Source of the DNA: Steinernema hermaphroditum
Lineage: Eukaryota > Nematoda > Chromadorea > Rhabditida > Steinernematidae
NCBI GenBank assembly: GCA_030435675.1
Contig: CM059624.1
Location: forward strand, 10,688,769-10,752,768
Length of the DNA: 64,000 nucleotides
Direction: 5' to 3'
Shown: positions 1 to 11,476 of the stretch, piece by piece
How positions within the stretch are numbered: the stretch's first letter is position 1
Layout of the letters: every line of letters begins with the position of its first letter
The notes under the pieces: generated by a model
The model's input: only the letters and a program-made list of their open reading frames with translations
What the model was told of the DNA's origin: nothing
Database searches by the model: none
Position numbers and translations under genes: made by a program

Positions 1-841
1 TAACATATGCATTAGTCATCAAGCTTATCTAAATAAAGTATCCAATAAAAGGCGCTTTTGTGTCATTCATTCTTCCAGCTCTCTTGTGATCTTTACAGCC
101 TTTTAGTGAGCAATCATACAAGAAATGAACCGCGACCTTTGGTGATTGTTCCCTTCCCAGCACCCTTTAAAATTTCAGTTTACATGCACTTTAATCTCTA
201 CCTGCATATCCGGCTCTGCGTCACAGTCGATGACCCTTCTTCCTTATCTAGTTCACTCGAAGTCAGTGATGATTCCCTGGTGATAATCTACTTTTCAAGT
301 TCTCGCTTCCCTGTACCCACAATGAACTGTAGGACTGCAGTGTAAGATGTCGAAACTGCGTTTTCTCTTATCGCCACGTTGGTAACATCATATGTTTCCA
401 AAGTACCTTCGAGTTCATTCTCTTATTTTGCGGAAACATTTCTCTCTCGCTTGCAGTTCTGAAATCTTGTTCTAGTAGGTCTCATTGACATAGGAGATAA
501 AAGATTGAATCATCTAATGTCGCATGCCGGAGCCTCTAGTTAGTCATCGTTGCAGAGAACGGAGAACGCTTATCAGTTTGTCACCGCGCTTAGTGACATC
601 ACACGGCCCACGTCTTATCACGTAGGTTACTTAAAGCCGTCGCTTTCGGCGTTTACTCCATTGTTCCGTTGGCATCTCTTCTTGGTCGTACTCTAGAGTT
701 TAATCGATTTTATTCACATGTTGTGACCAGAGACAGAGCTGTGCGGAAATAAACTTGTTTACCGCTCCGAGGAGAGTTTCCCTGAAAAAGCCTTTGTAGT
801 TCACTCGACGCGCTGATTTTTTGATTTGTAACCTCTGATCG
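1..841. other. Non-coding upstream stretch
   Basis: Upstream region of the zinc transporter gene. Only short unconvincing open frames are seen (the longest, 95 codons from position 58, has no recognisable motif or splice partners). No RNA gene or repeat was recognised. Confidence 0.4.
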
Positions 842-854
842 CCTTCCTTTTTAG
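842..854 (+). promoter_or_regulatory. Acceptor-like site before the zinc transporter start
   Basis: A pyrimidine run ending in TTTTTAG lies ten bases before the ATG at 864, and no matching coding exon is seen upstream. In nematodes this layout is typical of spliced-leader trans-splicing, though an ordinary 5'UTR intron acceptor is equally possible. Confidence 0.45.
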
Positions 855-863
855 GATCTGAAG

Positions 864-2481
864 ATGGACCAACGCGATCGTTCGGAAACGATTCAGAGTA
901 CGGTCGGCGAAGTGGTGTCCATGAAGGACGACCACCCCCTCTACTACTGTGACAGGTTCCAGGCGCGTGGCCATCAGCCGATGTCGTAAGTTCGTTCGTT
1001 TTTCAGCAATAAATGAAAATATCACGAGAGCAACTGATTAGGACTGTAATGACCACGTCTAGTCTGTGATCATCGTAAAGTTTCGATCACAACAACATGG
1101 TTTATTTTTGGTTTTTGTACATTACACTGAAATAATGAAGTTTTGAGAGAAGGACAGTTTTCAAATAACACCTTTTATGAAGTCACGTCAATTGGACGTA
1201 TCGGCCGTTTCCCTCCACAGGTGCAACTATATCTACATTTGAAGGCCTTTAATTTGTGAGAAAAGGGATCTGTTTAAAATCAACAAAAAATAAACTTCTC
1301 TGAAACTCTTTCTAACTATAGAACCTTCTAGGCGCGCCGAGAAGAGTCTTATCTTCGTCTCCATCCTTACCGTAATCTTCATTGGTTGTGAGCTGGCCGG
1401 TGGTCTCATCGCCCACTCTCTAGCCATCATGACTGACGCCTTCCACATGATTTCCGACTTAACAAGCTTCATTGTCTCCATCATAGCGATAAGACTAGCG
1501 AAGAGAGCGCCATCCTCAAAGCACTCATATGGTCTCCTACGAGCTGAGATCCTTGGCGCTCTTATGAGGTTCGTATCTGGAATAATATGCCTTACGAACG
1601 CAGAATTTTAGTATTCTGATAATCTGGATTCTAACGGGAATTCTCGTCTACATGGCAGTGATGCGAATCATCAGAAAAGACCTGGAGGTCGATGCCAACA
1701 CGATGTTGATCACTGCCGGCATTGGAGTTGCCTTCAATATTATCATGGGACTGGTGCTCCATTTCGGGAAGGCCGGCCACAGTCACTTCGGAATTTCGCA
1801 CTCCCACGAAGGGGTAAGTGATGGCAGCCATGCACAAAACGAGTGTTTTCCAGGGCGATCACTCCCATGGCCATCAGCACGGCCATTCTCACAGCAACAT
1901 CAACGTCCGTGCCGCGTTCATCCACGTCATCGGCGATCTTGTTCAGTCCATTGGAGTTCTCATCGCGGCCCTTATCATCAAGTTCACGAAGTGGGAATTG
2001 GCCGATCCCCTCTGCACATTCCTCTTCAGCGTCCTTGTCCTCGTAAGGATCGCATATCCATATATAACCTTATGATCTGGTTCTTAGCTGACGACAACGA
2101 CGGTCCTACGCGACACACTCGGAGTCCTAATGGAGGCGACTCCTAGCCACATCAAGCTCGAAAGCGTAGAGCACGACCTACTTCAGATCAAGGGCGTCGA
2201 GGGTGTTCACAGTCTGCGGATATGGTCTCTGACCCTTGACAAGACGGCCTGTTCAGTCCACTTGGACACAGCCGATTCCGCCGTCGCCAACACAGTTGTC
2301 CTCGAGGCAAACAGGATCCTCAAGGTCACCTATGGAATCAAATTCATCACAGTTCAGGTAAGTCCAAGACCCCTTTGCCGAGGGCTACTGTCCATTTCAG
2401 GCCCAATGCTGCAGCAGGCAAAGCAGTCCTTCAGTGTCGTTCAAGAAGGTGGAGGTCGTCCCTGTGGAACCTCCAGTATAA
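864..2481 (+). CDS. ZnT2-like cation diffusion facilitator (zinc transporter)
   Basis: Six exons (864-985, 1332-1568, 1612-1813, 1854-2042, 2088-2357, 2401-2481) join in phase to a 366-aa protein. It reads as a Zn2+/H+ antiporter of the SLC30 family, moving zinc from cytosol into vesicles or out of the cell. Seen directly: a cytosolic N-terminus with the [11 protein letters not shown] segment matching the ZnT2/3/8 leader; six membrane spans; the paired metal-site motif HxxxD in TM2 (TDAFHMISD) and again in TM5 ([10 protein letters not shown]); a His-rich loop between TM4 and TM5 at about residues 180-205 ([19 protein letters not shown]); and the C-terminal cytosolic domain beginning near [20 protein letters not shown]. 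Length fits the family (about 370-390 aa). C. elegans relatives are ttm-1 and cdf-2; I cannot say which is the orthologue. The start was chosen as the first ATG after an acceptor-like site. Introns of 43-346 nt; the first is the only long one. Confidence 0.92.
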
Positions 2482-2718
2482 ACAAGAAGTGTGCAATACT
2501 TATATTCCATCATAATACGGGCAGTCTTCGATTAGTTTCCTTCTTTCTCTCCTCTCCGAGAACCGCTTCCAACGGTGCATTTGACCACAAAACGGTGCGC
2601 TCTGACGAGAAATCCATGACAAAGCACTCGACACGGGTGTGCTCCCCTGTCAGTCCCAATGCAGTCCACTGCTGTTACGAGTGAAATATGTACATATCCG
2701 ATGACTTTCATAAAGTTT

Positions 2719-2724
2719 AATAAA
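2719..2724 (+). promoter_or_regulatory. AATAAA poly(A) signal
   Basis: AATAAA lies 238 bases downstream of the zinc transporter stop codon and is the first good signal in the sense direction. Confidence 0.55.
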
Positions 2725-3565
2725 TCTTCTTCCTTTAAAAATGTCACGCCTTGCCCAACAATCCAAGTTCCGATTTAAAACGTTCAAACGAAATATAAAA
2801 AACGGAACGTAAACCGCCAGAATCTGTCCGAAAAGCAGGAATACACATCAAAGCACTTTTGTCTTTTACAGTCGTGAGACAAACAATCGAGGTCTATAAT
2901 AATTTAGGAACCACATCGATTGTTGGAAGCAAACTTCCCAAGAAATTTGTTCTTTAGCTCTTAAAAGAGCTCTTTATATCCACAATAAACAACATTTTTT
3001 GAGTTGTTCAACGGGTTCCGGGCCATATTGGATAGATTCCGGCAAAAGAAAAGAGGGAAAAAACGGCGGCGACAAGCAAATCTCATCCTTTATGCATAAT
3101 TATGCACATTTATGCATAAAATTCGCTTGAGGCACTAATATCGCTGAAATTGCTTCCGATGGAAAGCGAACGATGCGATTTGGGCGTATTCCTGCAACCT
3201 TCTTTGAGTCAACCGTCAGATTAGGCTTGCCTCTAATTGGAGATTGTTGGAGAATTAGATGAAAAGGAATGAGAATTAGGGTGGAATCTTTTGTGCAGCT
3301 TCACAAAATGATTGCAGCGTCTATCTACGGACACCTAATGTACCTTTTAAACTCCCTGAAAAAGCAGCGAGCTTTCGATTGGACATATCGTGGCTGGGTA
3401 ATACTGCAAACACTTCTAAGTTAGAAGACAGTTTTTGACACCTTGGCTGTGGCGATTTCGATACGAGTTTACAGCTTTATTTCACGTCATCTGCGGCATT
3501 TCACCACCGTACTTCTACCAGATTCTGCTGCCAAGCTGTCCTAGAACTTAAAAAGGAATAAATAA
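2725..3565. other. Intergenic stretch between convergent genes
   Basis: It separates the 3' ends of the zinc transporter (+) and the VPS33 gene (-). No coding exon was recognised. It contains a notable cluster of TTATGCA motifs (separate entry). Confidence 0.45.
3089..3120. promoter_or_regulatory. Palindromic TTATGCA cluster
   Basis: Three copies of TTATGCA in 32 bases, two of them extended to the perfect palindrome TTTATGCATAAA or its near match, arranged almost symmetrically. The core resembles POU/homeodomain binding sites, but binding is an inference. Confidence 0.35.
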
Positions 3566-3571
3566 TTTATT
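3566..3571 (-). promoter_or_regulatory. AATAAA poly(A) signal
   Basis: AATAAA on the minus strand begins 20 bases after the VPS33 stop codon, giving a very short 3'UTR. Confidence 0.6.
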
Positions 3572-3590
3572 AACTCTTTTCTTAAGGAAG

Positions 3591-5612
3591 TTACGCGAAA
3601 GCATTCTTAAACGCGTAACCGTGTTGATCGAATGATCTAACGAAGTGAGTCCCGGTTACTGTAGAAGTGACGCAAATTGCCTTGATGTCGGGAAGAGAGA
3701 AACGGATGCTCGCGATTTCGGCCATAGTTAGTCCGCCAACGACAAAGAGCATTCTTTTCGGGTTCCTGAGAGTGAGTCTCTCCCCCTGGATGGTCTTCCA
3801 CTGTGTTCCGTGGCCTTCCAGATGTCGCACAAGAAGCGACGCGTATCCACCGTAGAAATACGACGCGTCAGTCGGCTTCAGAGCGTTAGTCTCCTCGATC
3901 AGAAGACGCATCTGCTTGACCGTTTTTGCGAACCCTGTGATGATCGGGTTCTTCGAGTTCAGATGCGTTTCTCCACCCTTCTCTCTGATGAGTCCCGCCT
4001 GCTGGAGGCACATCAACCATGGGATACACTTTGAACCGTAGGTCTGAAAAAAGGATGATGCGATGCCGGTCAATTGGGAAACTCACATCGACGATGAGCT
4101 TTCTGTAGGCGTCGAGTGTTTCCTTGCGGAGTCCGTCGCAGACGAGCGAATGGAGGCAAACGAGCTTTATGATCTCGGTGATGTCGAGTCCTTCGATGAT
4201 GCTCATCTCGATGAATGGCACCACTTTGTCCGGAACGCCGTGTAGAATCTCTACAAGATGTAGTTGAGGTCAAGGACTTTCAAAAGCGTAGCAAAGCATT
4301 GACGAGCAGTACTAACCTTCAGCACACTCGTTGCACTCATGGAAGAAGTCGTCGAATTGGCGCGCCTTCAGCATCTCGCAGAGACGAGTGTGTTGACTGA
4401 CAAGTGCCTTCGTCTTCATGAGTTCCTTGATCTTCTTCACCGACATCTTCACCTCCGCCACCGTTTGAGCGCTCTTGCACTCCTCCTCGATCTCGTTCAG
4501 CTCCTTTGTGATCTTTCGGATCTCCCTGCCGACATCGGCGGGCACCGCTTTGTCCCTGATGTCGACGAAGATGTCATCCCTGAGAGAGACCCTCTTCTCC
4601 GCACTCCCTGCGGCCTCTGTTTCGCTGAACTCGGCGTCGTTCACTCTGATCGCCTCGTCTTCGTCGATTCCGAAGAATTCGTCGAGGAGGCCACCAAAGG
4701 TCCTCTGCAACAGAAGAGGAGTGACCGGGTCCGTCCATCGGTCGATGACGAGCACTTCGTCGATGTCCAGCACCTCCGCAGAGGGCGACTTTTCGGTGCT
4801 GACGTCCTCGCGCGCCGTCCGAAGCTGCTCGACGATGCCGCTCATCTTCGTCGCCCACTCGCCGAAGTAGCTGATCGTCGGACGCCGTTCCATCATCGAT
4901 TCGGCTTTGAGGAGGGCGTCGGCACACTTGTGAAGCTGCGTCCAGTCGTTGTCCAAAACGAGTCGAGGTATAATGTCATCTACCAGCATGTTCGCCACAT
5001 CGGGACTCTGCGTTGGCGACGGGAACCAGCGGATAGGAAGACTCGCGAAGGTCTGGATCGAGGTGGCGAATTTTGGTGCCGCTCGGAGTTGTTCTATCTC
5101 GGCGCGACGTTTGAAGTTCATTTCTGGGATGAAGAAGATGTGGTGCTGAAAGAAGATGTCAAGGAATAGTACGAAAAGAGAAAAAAGCGGAAAATAGGCA
5201 AACGACAGTAATGTTTGAAGGCTTTGGACTTTAGCTCATTCACTATGATCAAAGTTTTGCCTACCGTCTGCGAAGTCCGACTCCGATTCAGGCACTCCTT
5301 AAGCAAGTTCATCGACTTATTCGACTCTCCGACCAGATACACCAGCGTGTCGACTTCATCATTTCGCTTGTCGCCGGGCTTATTGATGGACAGGTTGAAG
5401 ATGACATTGCGCTGATTCAGGACGGCGACAGACGTGAGCTGTAAAGGATAATGAGCTTCAGATACCACAAGTTCTCTAACCAGATTGATTCTGCGCATCA
5501 ACTGGGGATCCCAAACAATCGCTTTGGCGCCTGGAATTGAGTCCAGTGCTTCCAAAAGAAGCGCCTGGCCATGTTCCCGGATTTGTTCGGAAAACGCGCG
5601 TCGTTCACCCAT
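3591..5612 (-). CDS. vps-33.1: VPS33A-like Sec1/Munc18 protein
   Basis: Five exons (5612-5481, 5438-5265, 5145-4317, 4250-4087, 4043-3591) join to 583 aa. Vps33 is the Sec1/Munc18 subunit of the HOPS/CORVET tethering complexes and templates SNARE assembly at endosomes and lysosomes. Support: the N-terminal AKAIVWDPQLMRRINLL block; HHIFFIPEMNFKRRAEIEQL, matching the family's FxP...E segment; LVIDRWTDPVTPLLLQRTFG (about residues 205-225), the hallmark DR-D-TPL-Q motif; IIKLVCLHSLVCDGLRKETL; PTDASYFYGGYASLLVR; and the terminal MLFVVGGLTMAEIASIRF. The PTD-SY--GYA-L-VR motif looks closer to VPS33A than VPS33B, so the paralogue name is inferred. Human VPS33A is 596 aa, so length fits. The frame is open further upstream to an ATG at 5786, but homology begins at the 5612 ATG. 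The SLC26 gene lies upstream on the same strand, 584 bases away; an operon is possible but unproven. Confidence 0.88.
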
Positions 5613-6196
5613 GGCGCACGCGTTGAAATGCGAATAAACAGAGCGATGAATAAGCACACCGTTCTCAACATGCCACCCACAGAGCGAATCAAAATGTGAG
5701 ACCGAGCGGGCGAAGTGATGCGATGCGGTGGACTTGTAATGCACGAAAACGAACGAGTTGCTTTGATTTGGGTAGACTCTGCCCACGTCGGAGCGACTGA
5801 AGGATAAAAAAGAAAGCTCCCGACTTCTTCTCGTTAACAGTGAATAATGAATCGGTGGATCAGTACGTCATTCTCTTCCAAGCAGTTATGTCCCATTGGG
5901 TTCTCGAGAAAAGCTAGCATATCTAAGCGCGTTCCACCGATGATATTCTTTTCTTTTCCCTTGGTGTTCAGCGAAAACAAGATCCCACAGGTTCACCCAT
6001 TCTTCATTGCTTTGATTTGCCTGAGACATGTGGGCGACGAAAACTCATTTATTGTCCAGCAAATCACATCTAATACTCGTTCTAAGTAACAAGAAAGAGA
6101 CAATACCCTTAGGGCGTACCCATCGAATCACGAACTGTCACACGAGAACTATGTACAGAAAAGAGGAGAAGAGAAAACGAATCCTCACAGAGATCG
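5613..6196. other. Intergenic stretch, SLC26 3' end to VPS33 start
   Basis: Holds the SLC26 3'UTR (minus strand) with its poly(A) signal at 6053-6048, then the VPS33 upstream region. No other gene seen. Confidence 0.5.
6048..6053 (-). promoter_or_regulatory. AATAAA poly(A) signal
   Basis: Minus-strand AATAAA about 144 bases downstream of the SLC26 stop codon. Confidence 0.5.
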
Positions 6197-9100
6197 TCAA
6201 TCACTCGACTGCTGGCCGTCGTCGTCGACGACGATGCGCACGTGGCCGTTCCCCGTTTTGATGTCCTCCACGGAGCGCTTCTTCTTCTTGTGCTTCTCGG
6301 GAGGCGTGAAGCTGTTCTCATAGGCGGCCGCGGCCTTCTTCTTCCGCTCTGCACGACGTTTCTTCCGCGCCAGAGCCGCCTCGACAGCATCATAGATCGT
6401 CGGGTAGAAGTTGTCCCGGGGAACGGCTTTGTAGAGTTCACAGGACTCGAACATGTCGCGGACAGGGGCCTTGGCGCCGGCAAAATAGATGCGAGTGCCT
6501 GAGGCGACCATTTGCAGGAAGACCTGAAGATATTCTGGTTAGGAAAGGGCATCGGATCTGACTCATCCTACCTCTCTGAGAGCCTGGATGCTCGTGTAGT
6601 CGACAAAAGTGAATCCGGAGCAGTCGATGACGAGATGTTCGACGGTCTTCGGCTTTGCAGTCGAATTGATCTCGAAGTCACTCTAGAAATGACAATGCTC
6701 CCCGCGTGATCTACCAACTCTAAACATACAATATTTGCTCCACTGAGCAAAAGCTGCTTCGTATCGCGTCTTGGAGACTTCGGCTCCATCTTCGCCTTTG
6801 TGCTTTCGGTGCTCAGCAGATTGTCCAACGTGGCGAGACTGCGAATGGGACAGTCGATGGTGGCCTTTTCTACGGAGTGGCGGAAATGCTCCACATTGGT
6901 GAAAAGCTGTAATGAAGGGTTCCTATGGGATGCGGTAGTCCTCGACTTACCAAAGGAGCGTCGAATCGGAACACTCTGACCGATTCCAAATTCAGAACCC
7001 TACCGTAGCGCCCGATGTCGCGGTAGTCCTCCGTTGCCGTCAAACGAGAAAGCATTCGGAATCGAGGCCTGCAATCGCACCACTTGGAATCGACTTCAAG
7101 GGAAGCATCTACCATTGAATTCGGAAGATCGTGGTCATCAAAGCGTAGCCAACGGAGATCATGAGTCCCTCCATGACATCGAAGAAGGTGGTGGCCAAGA
7201 AGCTAACAACCCAGATGGAGCAGTCGATCTTGGCCACTTTCCACAGCTTTTTGACATCGGCTAGGGAGTAGAAGATGCCCTTCATCGAGTAGATAATGAT
7301 GGCGGCGAGGACACACATGGGAAGGGCCGCGAGAAGAGGTCCCACGAACAGAATGACGACGAGTAGAAGAAGGGCTGTGAAGGCGGCCGCCAGCTGAGTT
7401 CGCGCCCCACATTCCTCATTCAGAATCGACCTTCCCAGAGCCGACGACACCGGGTAGGTGTTGAACATGGACGACATGGTGGCCAAGAAGCCGAGGGCGT
7501 AGAGCTCTTGGTTGTTGTCCGTTTTGTAGCCATGCTTCCGGTTGAAGATCTTGCACATGGAGAGGTGGATGGCGACGATGACAAAGGCGATCTCGAGAGA
7601 ATCGAGGAAGACGTAGCGGATGAGGTGCCAACGGGGGAGGTTCGGCGTTGGGAGACTAAAGGCACGCAGTTGGTAAAATGAAGGGGACGTTGTTATCATA
7701 CCCAACAGGGACATTGCTAACAACTTTGACCCCATATACGTCCTTCATGTTCGTAAAATAGGAAATAGAAGTGACGATGATCACCAGGATCAGTTCGAAG
7801 GGAAGCGGAACCGGGATCTTCTTCTTGATTATTGGGTTCAGCTTGTCTTTTCCGATATAGAGGAATACGAAGGAGCACAGGGAAATGAGGGCGGCTGCCG
7901 GGTTCGTTTCCATTATGTTGGAGCAGACGTCGATCAGTTGCTGGAAGTTTCAGGTGATAACAATGTTGAGCTCCCAACTCAGCTCTCTTACCCTGATCAC
8001 TCTTCCAGGGCCATCGAATCGCTCCATGTTCACCTGGAACAGCTTGTCGATCTGCACCACGACGATCTGGATCGCAGCTCCACAGCTGAATCCCGCCACG
8101 ATTTGGTCGGAAAGGTACGAGGCGAGGAACTCTATCCTCAGCAGTGCCATCAGGATCTGCACCAATCCAACGCAGAACGTGATCGTCGCCACCACTCCCA
8201 GCTTGTCGGCCATCACCGCCTGCGGAACCATTTCGGTCAAGTTCTTGAAGTTAAAGTTGTTCTGGTCCCCCAACTTGTGCATCCTGTCCAGGTACTTGAT
8301 CTCGTTGCCCACATGTTCCTTGTGAATGTTCTCCAAAATGGCGTCTGACGAGACGCCCGTCATCAGAGAGATAATGGCGAAGGAGCCTAAAAAGCGGATT
8401 AGAGACCGAATTAAACGACTATCGTACCTATCGAGACGTGGTGTGACGTGCCGAAGAGCATGTAGAGGAGGACTCCGAAGAACGACGAGTAAAGTCCGTA
8501 GACGGGATCCACTCCCGTCAAGATGGCATAGGCGATCCCCTGCGGGACTTGCACTATGCCTACCGTAATACCGGCCATCATGTCTCCCAATAGGTCGGAC
8601 CCCCATTCGTAGTTGCGAAGCCACGTGAAGATGGGGAAGAAGGAGAGGACGAAGCGTTGGAAGTTAGAGAAACTTGTGCACGGATGGAACACTTTGCGGC
8701 CGATCTTCTTGGCCTTGTCTTCGATTTTAGGTTCAGGGAGAAAATGGAAGAGTTCATCGAATTCATCCTGAAATAGTTTGCGTTTTTCTCTGATCGAAAC
8801 GCAACATGTCAGCCGAGATTTTCCCTTATCGAACCGGACGTTCTTCTGTCGCGGCGTTACTGATTTGTTGCCCTTTTTGTTAGTTTATACGATAGTTTAT
8901 ATGATAGTACATCTACTATTTTAGTCACATGGATCAGATTTTGCAGATGCCTGTGAAAGAATTAGGCGAATACATGTCCCTCCGATCAGTGGCACTTAGT
9001 AGAGGATGTACCCGTGGACTAAACTAAAAAGTGGATGGTCATGACTGTATGGCTGTATGATATATGGCTGTAAGAACATGTGAGTGTTCAGCATTATCTA

Positions 9101-9473
9101 GCACATCAGCTGATCATGACACAAAAGCTGAGTTAGAATTGATTAGACTCCGAAAGATCTACAGCGTTTGCTTTTTGTTTTTATGTGTTTTTCCACCGCC
9201 GTTCCGGGTGGAAAGGGGAAAACACATCCATTACATCAGCTGTCGCTCCAGAAACGTGACAAACAAAGACAGAGATCGCGGAAAGACAGAACTTACTTGA
9301 TTTATGAAATGCTTGTCCGTGTCGGGATACCGCCGCTTGAGCACCCGGTCGTCGCCGTAAGCCGAATCGGTGGCGGCGTTCATATTCACGGCGACCACCT
9401 GTTCGCCACCTCCAACCCGCATCTCTGACCTCTCGGCGCGGTGGTCAGCGTTGTTGTGTTGTTGCGAAACCAT
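6197..9473 (-). CDS. SLC26/SulP anion transporter with STAS domain
   Basis: Nine exons (9473-9297, 8767-8428, 8386-7992, 7940-7702, 7655-7113, 7068-6951, 6906-6730, 6682-6572, 6523-6197) give 808 aa. SulP proteins exchange or carry sulfate, chloride, bicarbonate, oxalate or similar anions across the plasma membrane; the substrate cannot be read here. Visible: the SulP signature near residues 125-165 (PQGIAYAILTG, PVYGLYSSFFG), YLSDQIVAGFSCGAAIQI, the membrane core up to about residue 560, the linker PRFRMLSRLTATEDYRDIGR, and a C-terminal STAS domain (about 570-765) with LVIDCSGFTFVDYTSIQALR. The tail is Lys-rich (RAERKKKAAA, KHKKKKR) and ends QQSSD. A loop of about 60 residues separates STAS strands, as in animal SLC26 proteins. 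Length is normal (C. elegans sulp-1 to -8 family). Intron 1 (529 nt) is much longer than the others; the first ATG of exon 1 was used, with MNAATDS 30 residues later as an alternative start. Confidence 0.92.
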
Positions 9474-10918
9474 CTCGGAGGCGTTCTCTCGGGAGTCGTT
9501 AGCACATCTGAAACCCCGTGCGAAAACAATCGGTGGTCGCGTCGCTTGTTAGCACTCCGAACAGTCTCTGTTTATCGAACAAATAAGCAATTAGCGCGCC
9601 GATGGGCCGCGCGACACGCAAAAAGACTAATCTGGGGACGGGAGGTCAAAGAGCCGAGAAAGCCACTGAAGAGAAGTGCAAACAGGGGGAGCGGTGGCGA
9701 GAAGGGACTGTGAATCACCGATGACTGGGCGGAAGGGTGTGACGCTCTGGAAGATAGAGATAATGCAGCCGTGGGAAAGGTGCCCGAATATAAATACAAT
9801 CAGCTAAAAATAAGTGGGAAACTGACTGAGACAGTGTCAAATAGAACTTATATTTTGGCGATGAAAACGATGATGAAAACAGGAAATATATAATCTGCCC
9901 TTGCTGTTAAGATTTTATCGTTGAATTATGACGCAGGAACAACTTCACGTTGGACAATTAGTGATTCAACGTGGACGGAAATATTCGCTTCCTTCATCTC
10001 ATTTTGTAAAAGAACACGACACAAAACATTTCATGTTTTTTTCGCCATAGGAAGAGATAATCGTACATTTAGCGACTGTTTTGATAAAAGTAAACAGTGA
10101 CAATATCAACCTCAGAATCACATGGTTAATTCGACATCTAGGAGTGGAGCAACCGTTCGGAATTGCTTTAAAAAATCTTCCCTTTCCTGAAGTTTCCATT
10201 ACCTTCCCTTGCCACATAAATAAACAATGCTTGGAGCTGATGAAAACACAAAAATATAGTTGTTGCGATTCGACAACCTGAAATTTTCTACGAAATAACT
10301 GCCCTGTTAGCAATGTCCTATAATTACACCCCTCACAAAAGTGGTATTTCCCTAGAGTTCATATGTCTCCCTTTCATCATTTCGAACTTAATCTCAAATA
10401 TCACTCCCTTTGTGAAATACTCCCCACGAGATCCTCGTGACCGATAAAAGCACAGAAATACAGCTGGCACTATCATCGATCGACAGAACTCTGAAAGATG
10501 AGGAAGAGATGAGCAGCTGGCGAGAGAACGCCGTCGCCAGAGGTCATCACGGACAGACTCCGGTGATTGTAAAACGAGGTAGACGGAACGGAGATGAAGC
10601 ATCGTCGATGTTTATTGCGAAACGCCGAAGGCGCGAACGACGGAGGGAAAGACCGCGAGGTGACGCAATCCTGGGAAATTCGAGAGGAAGCCGGCCAAGG
10701 AGGGGGCGGAGAGCTCATAACCGAGGATTAGAGGGATGATTTGTAGGACGCTTTGAGGGGGAATTGGATTGAGGGGATTTGGGGAGTTCTTTCGCGGTGA
10801 GCCTGTGGGATGAAATGACGACGATGGAGGTGCACTTGACGTGTGCGAATAACTAGTGGAAACGCTGGGAGTGCTAAGTGGATCATTAATGCATTAGGGA
10901 AAATTGAAAGTACACATT

Positions 10919-10950
10919 GTGATGAAGAAGCAACTTGTTTTCTTCATCAC
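10919..10950. other. Hairpin, 11-bp perfect stem
   Basis: GTGATGAAGAA at 10919-10929 pairs perfectly with TTCTTCATCAC at 10940-10950 around a 10-base loop. It is too short for a typical microRNA precursor, and no function is assigned. Confidence 0.4.
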
Positions 10951-11194
10951 TTTGTGGGCACATCACAACATCCACGCGATCTGCTAATGTCGGCCCAACG
11001 CAGTGTCATCAATAAAGATTGCAGGCTGACTTTTTGCACGATGACGTGAGGAACCTTATCGCTCAGAGGGGGTTTACTACCAAGCAATGTGCGTAGAGCC
11101 ATAAAATTTTGTCATCTGGCACAATCAATCGAAGCGAGGTGAAAAGCAAAACACAATTCGTTTCATGTTTAAATAAAGAAACGTTTCTATTTTG

Positions 11195-11476
11195 GTAATT
11201 AGCCTAGCAGACAGCCAAATAAGGCCACCTCGTTTAACTGCTTGGCCCTTAACTCCAAATTCAGCTTATTTAAGAATTAAAACATGCAATTGTGTGGCAA
11301 TGTGTAAACGACATAAAACCACCATTAGTTTCTGGATTGCGCAGGGCGAAATGTGAAAAATCGTCTGCAATCATCGGCGAACAACTGCTTCTGATTGCTA
11401 TGTCGGACTGAGAATGAGAAGTCGTGGGTTAAGTAATTAGCGCAGACTGTCAAATACGACCATCTCGTTTAATTAA
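11195..11476 (+). repeat. Imperfect direct repeat pair, about 45 bp
   Basis: The segment at 11195-11240 (TAATTAGC, CAGAC, CAAATA, CTCGTTTAA in order) recurs at 11432-11476 with the same blocks and spacing. It is a local duplication within the gene-poor stretch. Confidence 0.55.

Noticed and set aside
4339..5169. 276-codon plus-strand ORF opposite VPS33
   Set aside because: A shadow of the conserved minus-strand exon 3; the minus strand carries the Sec1 family motifs.
10919..10950. Hairpin as a microRNA precursor
   Set aside because: The stem is only 11 bp and matches no microRNA seed family I recognise.
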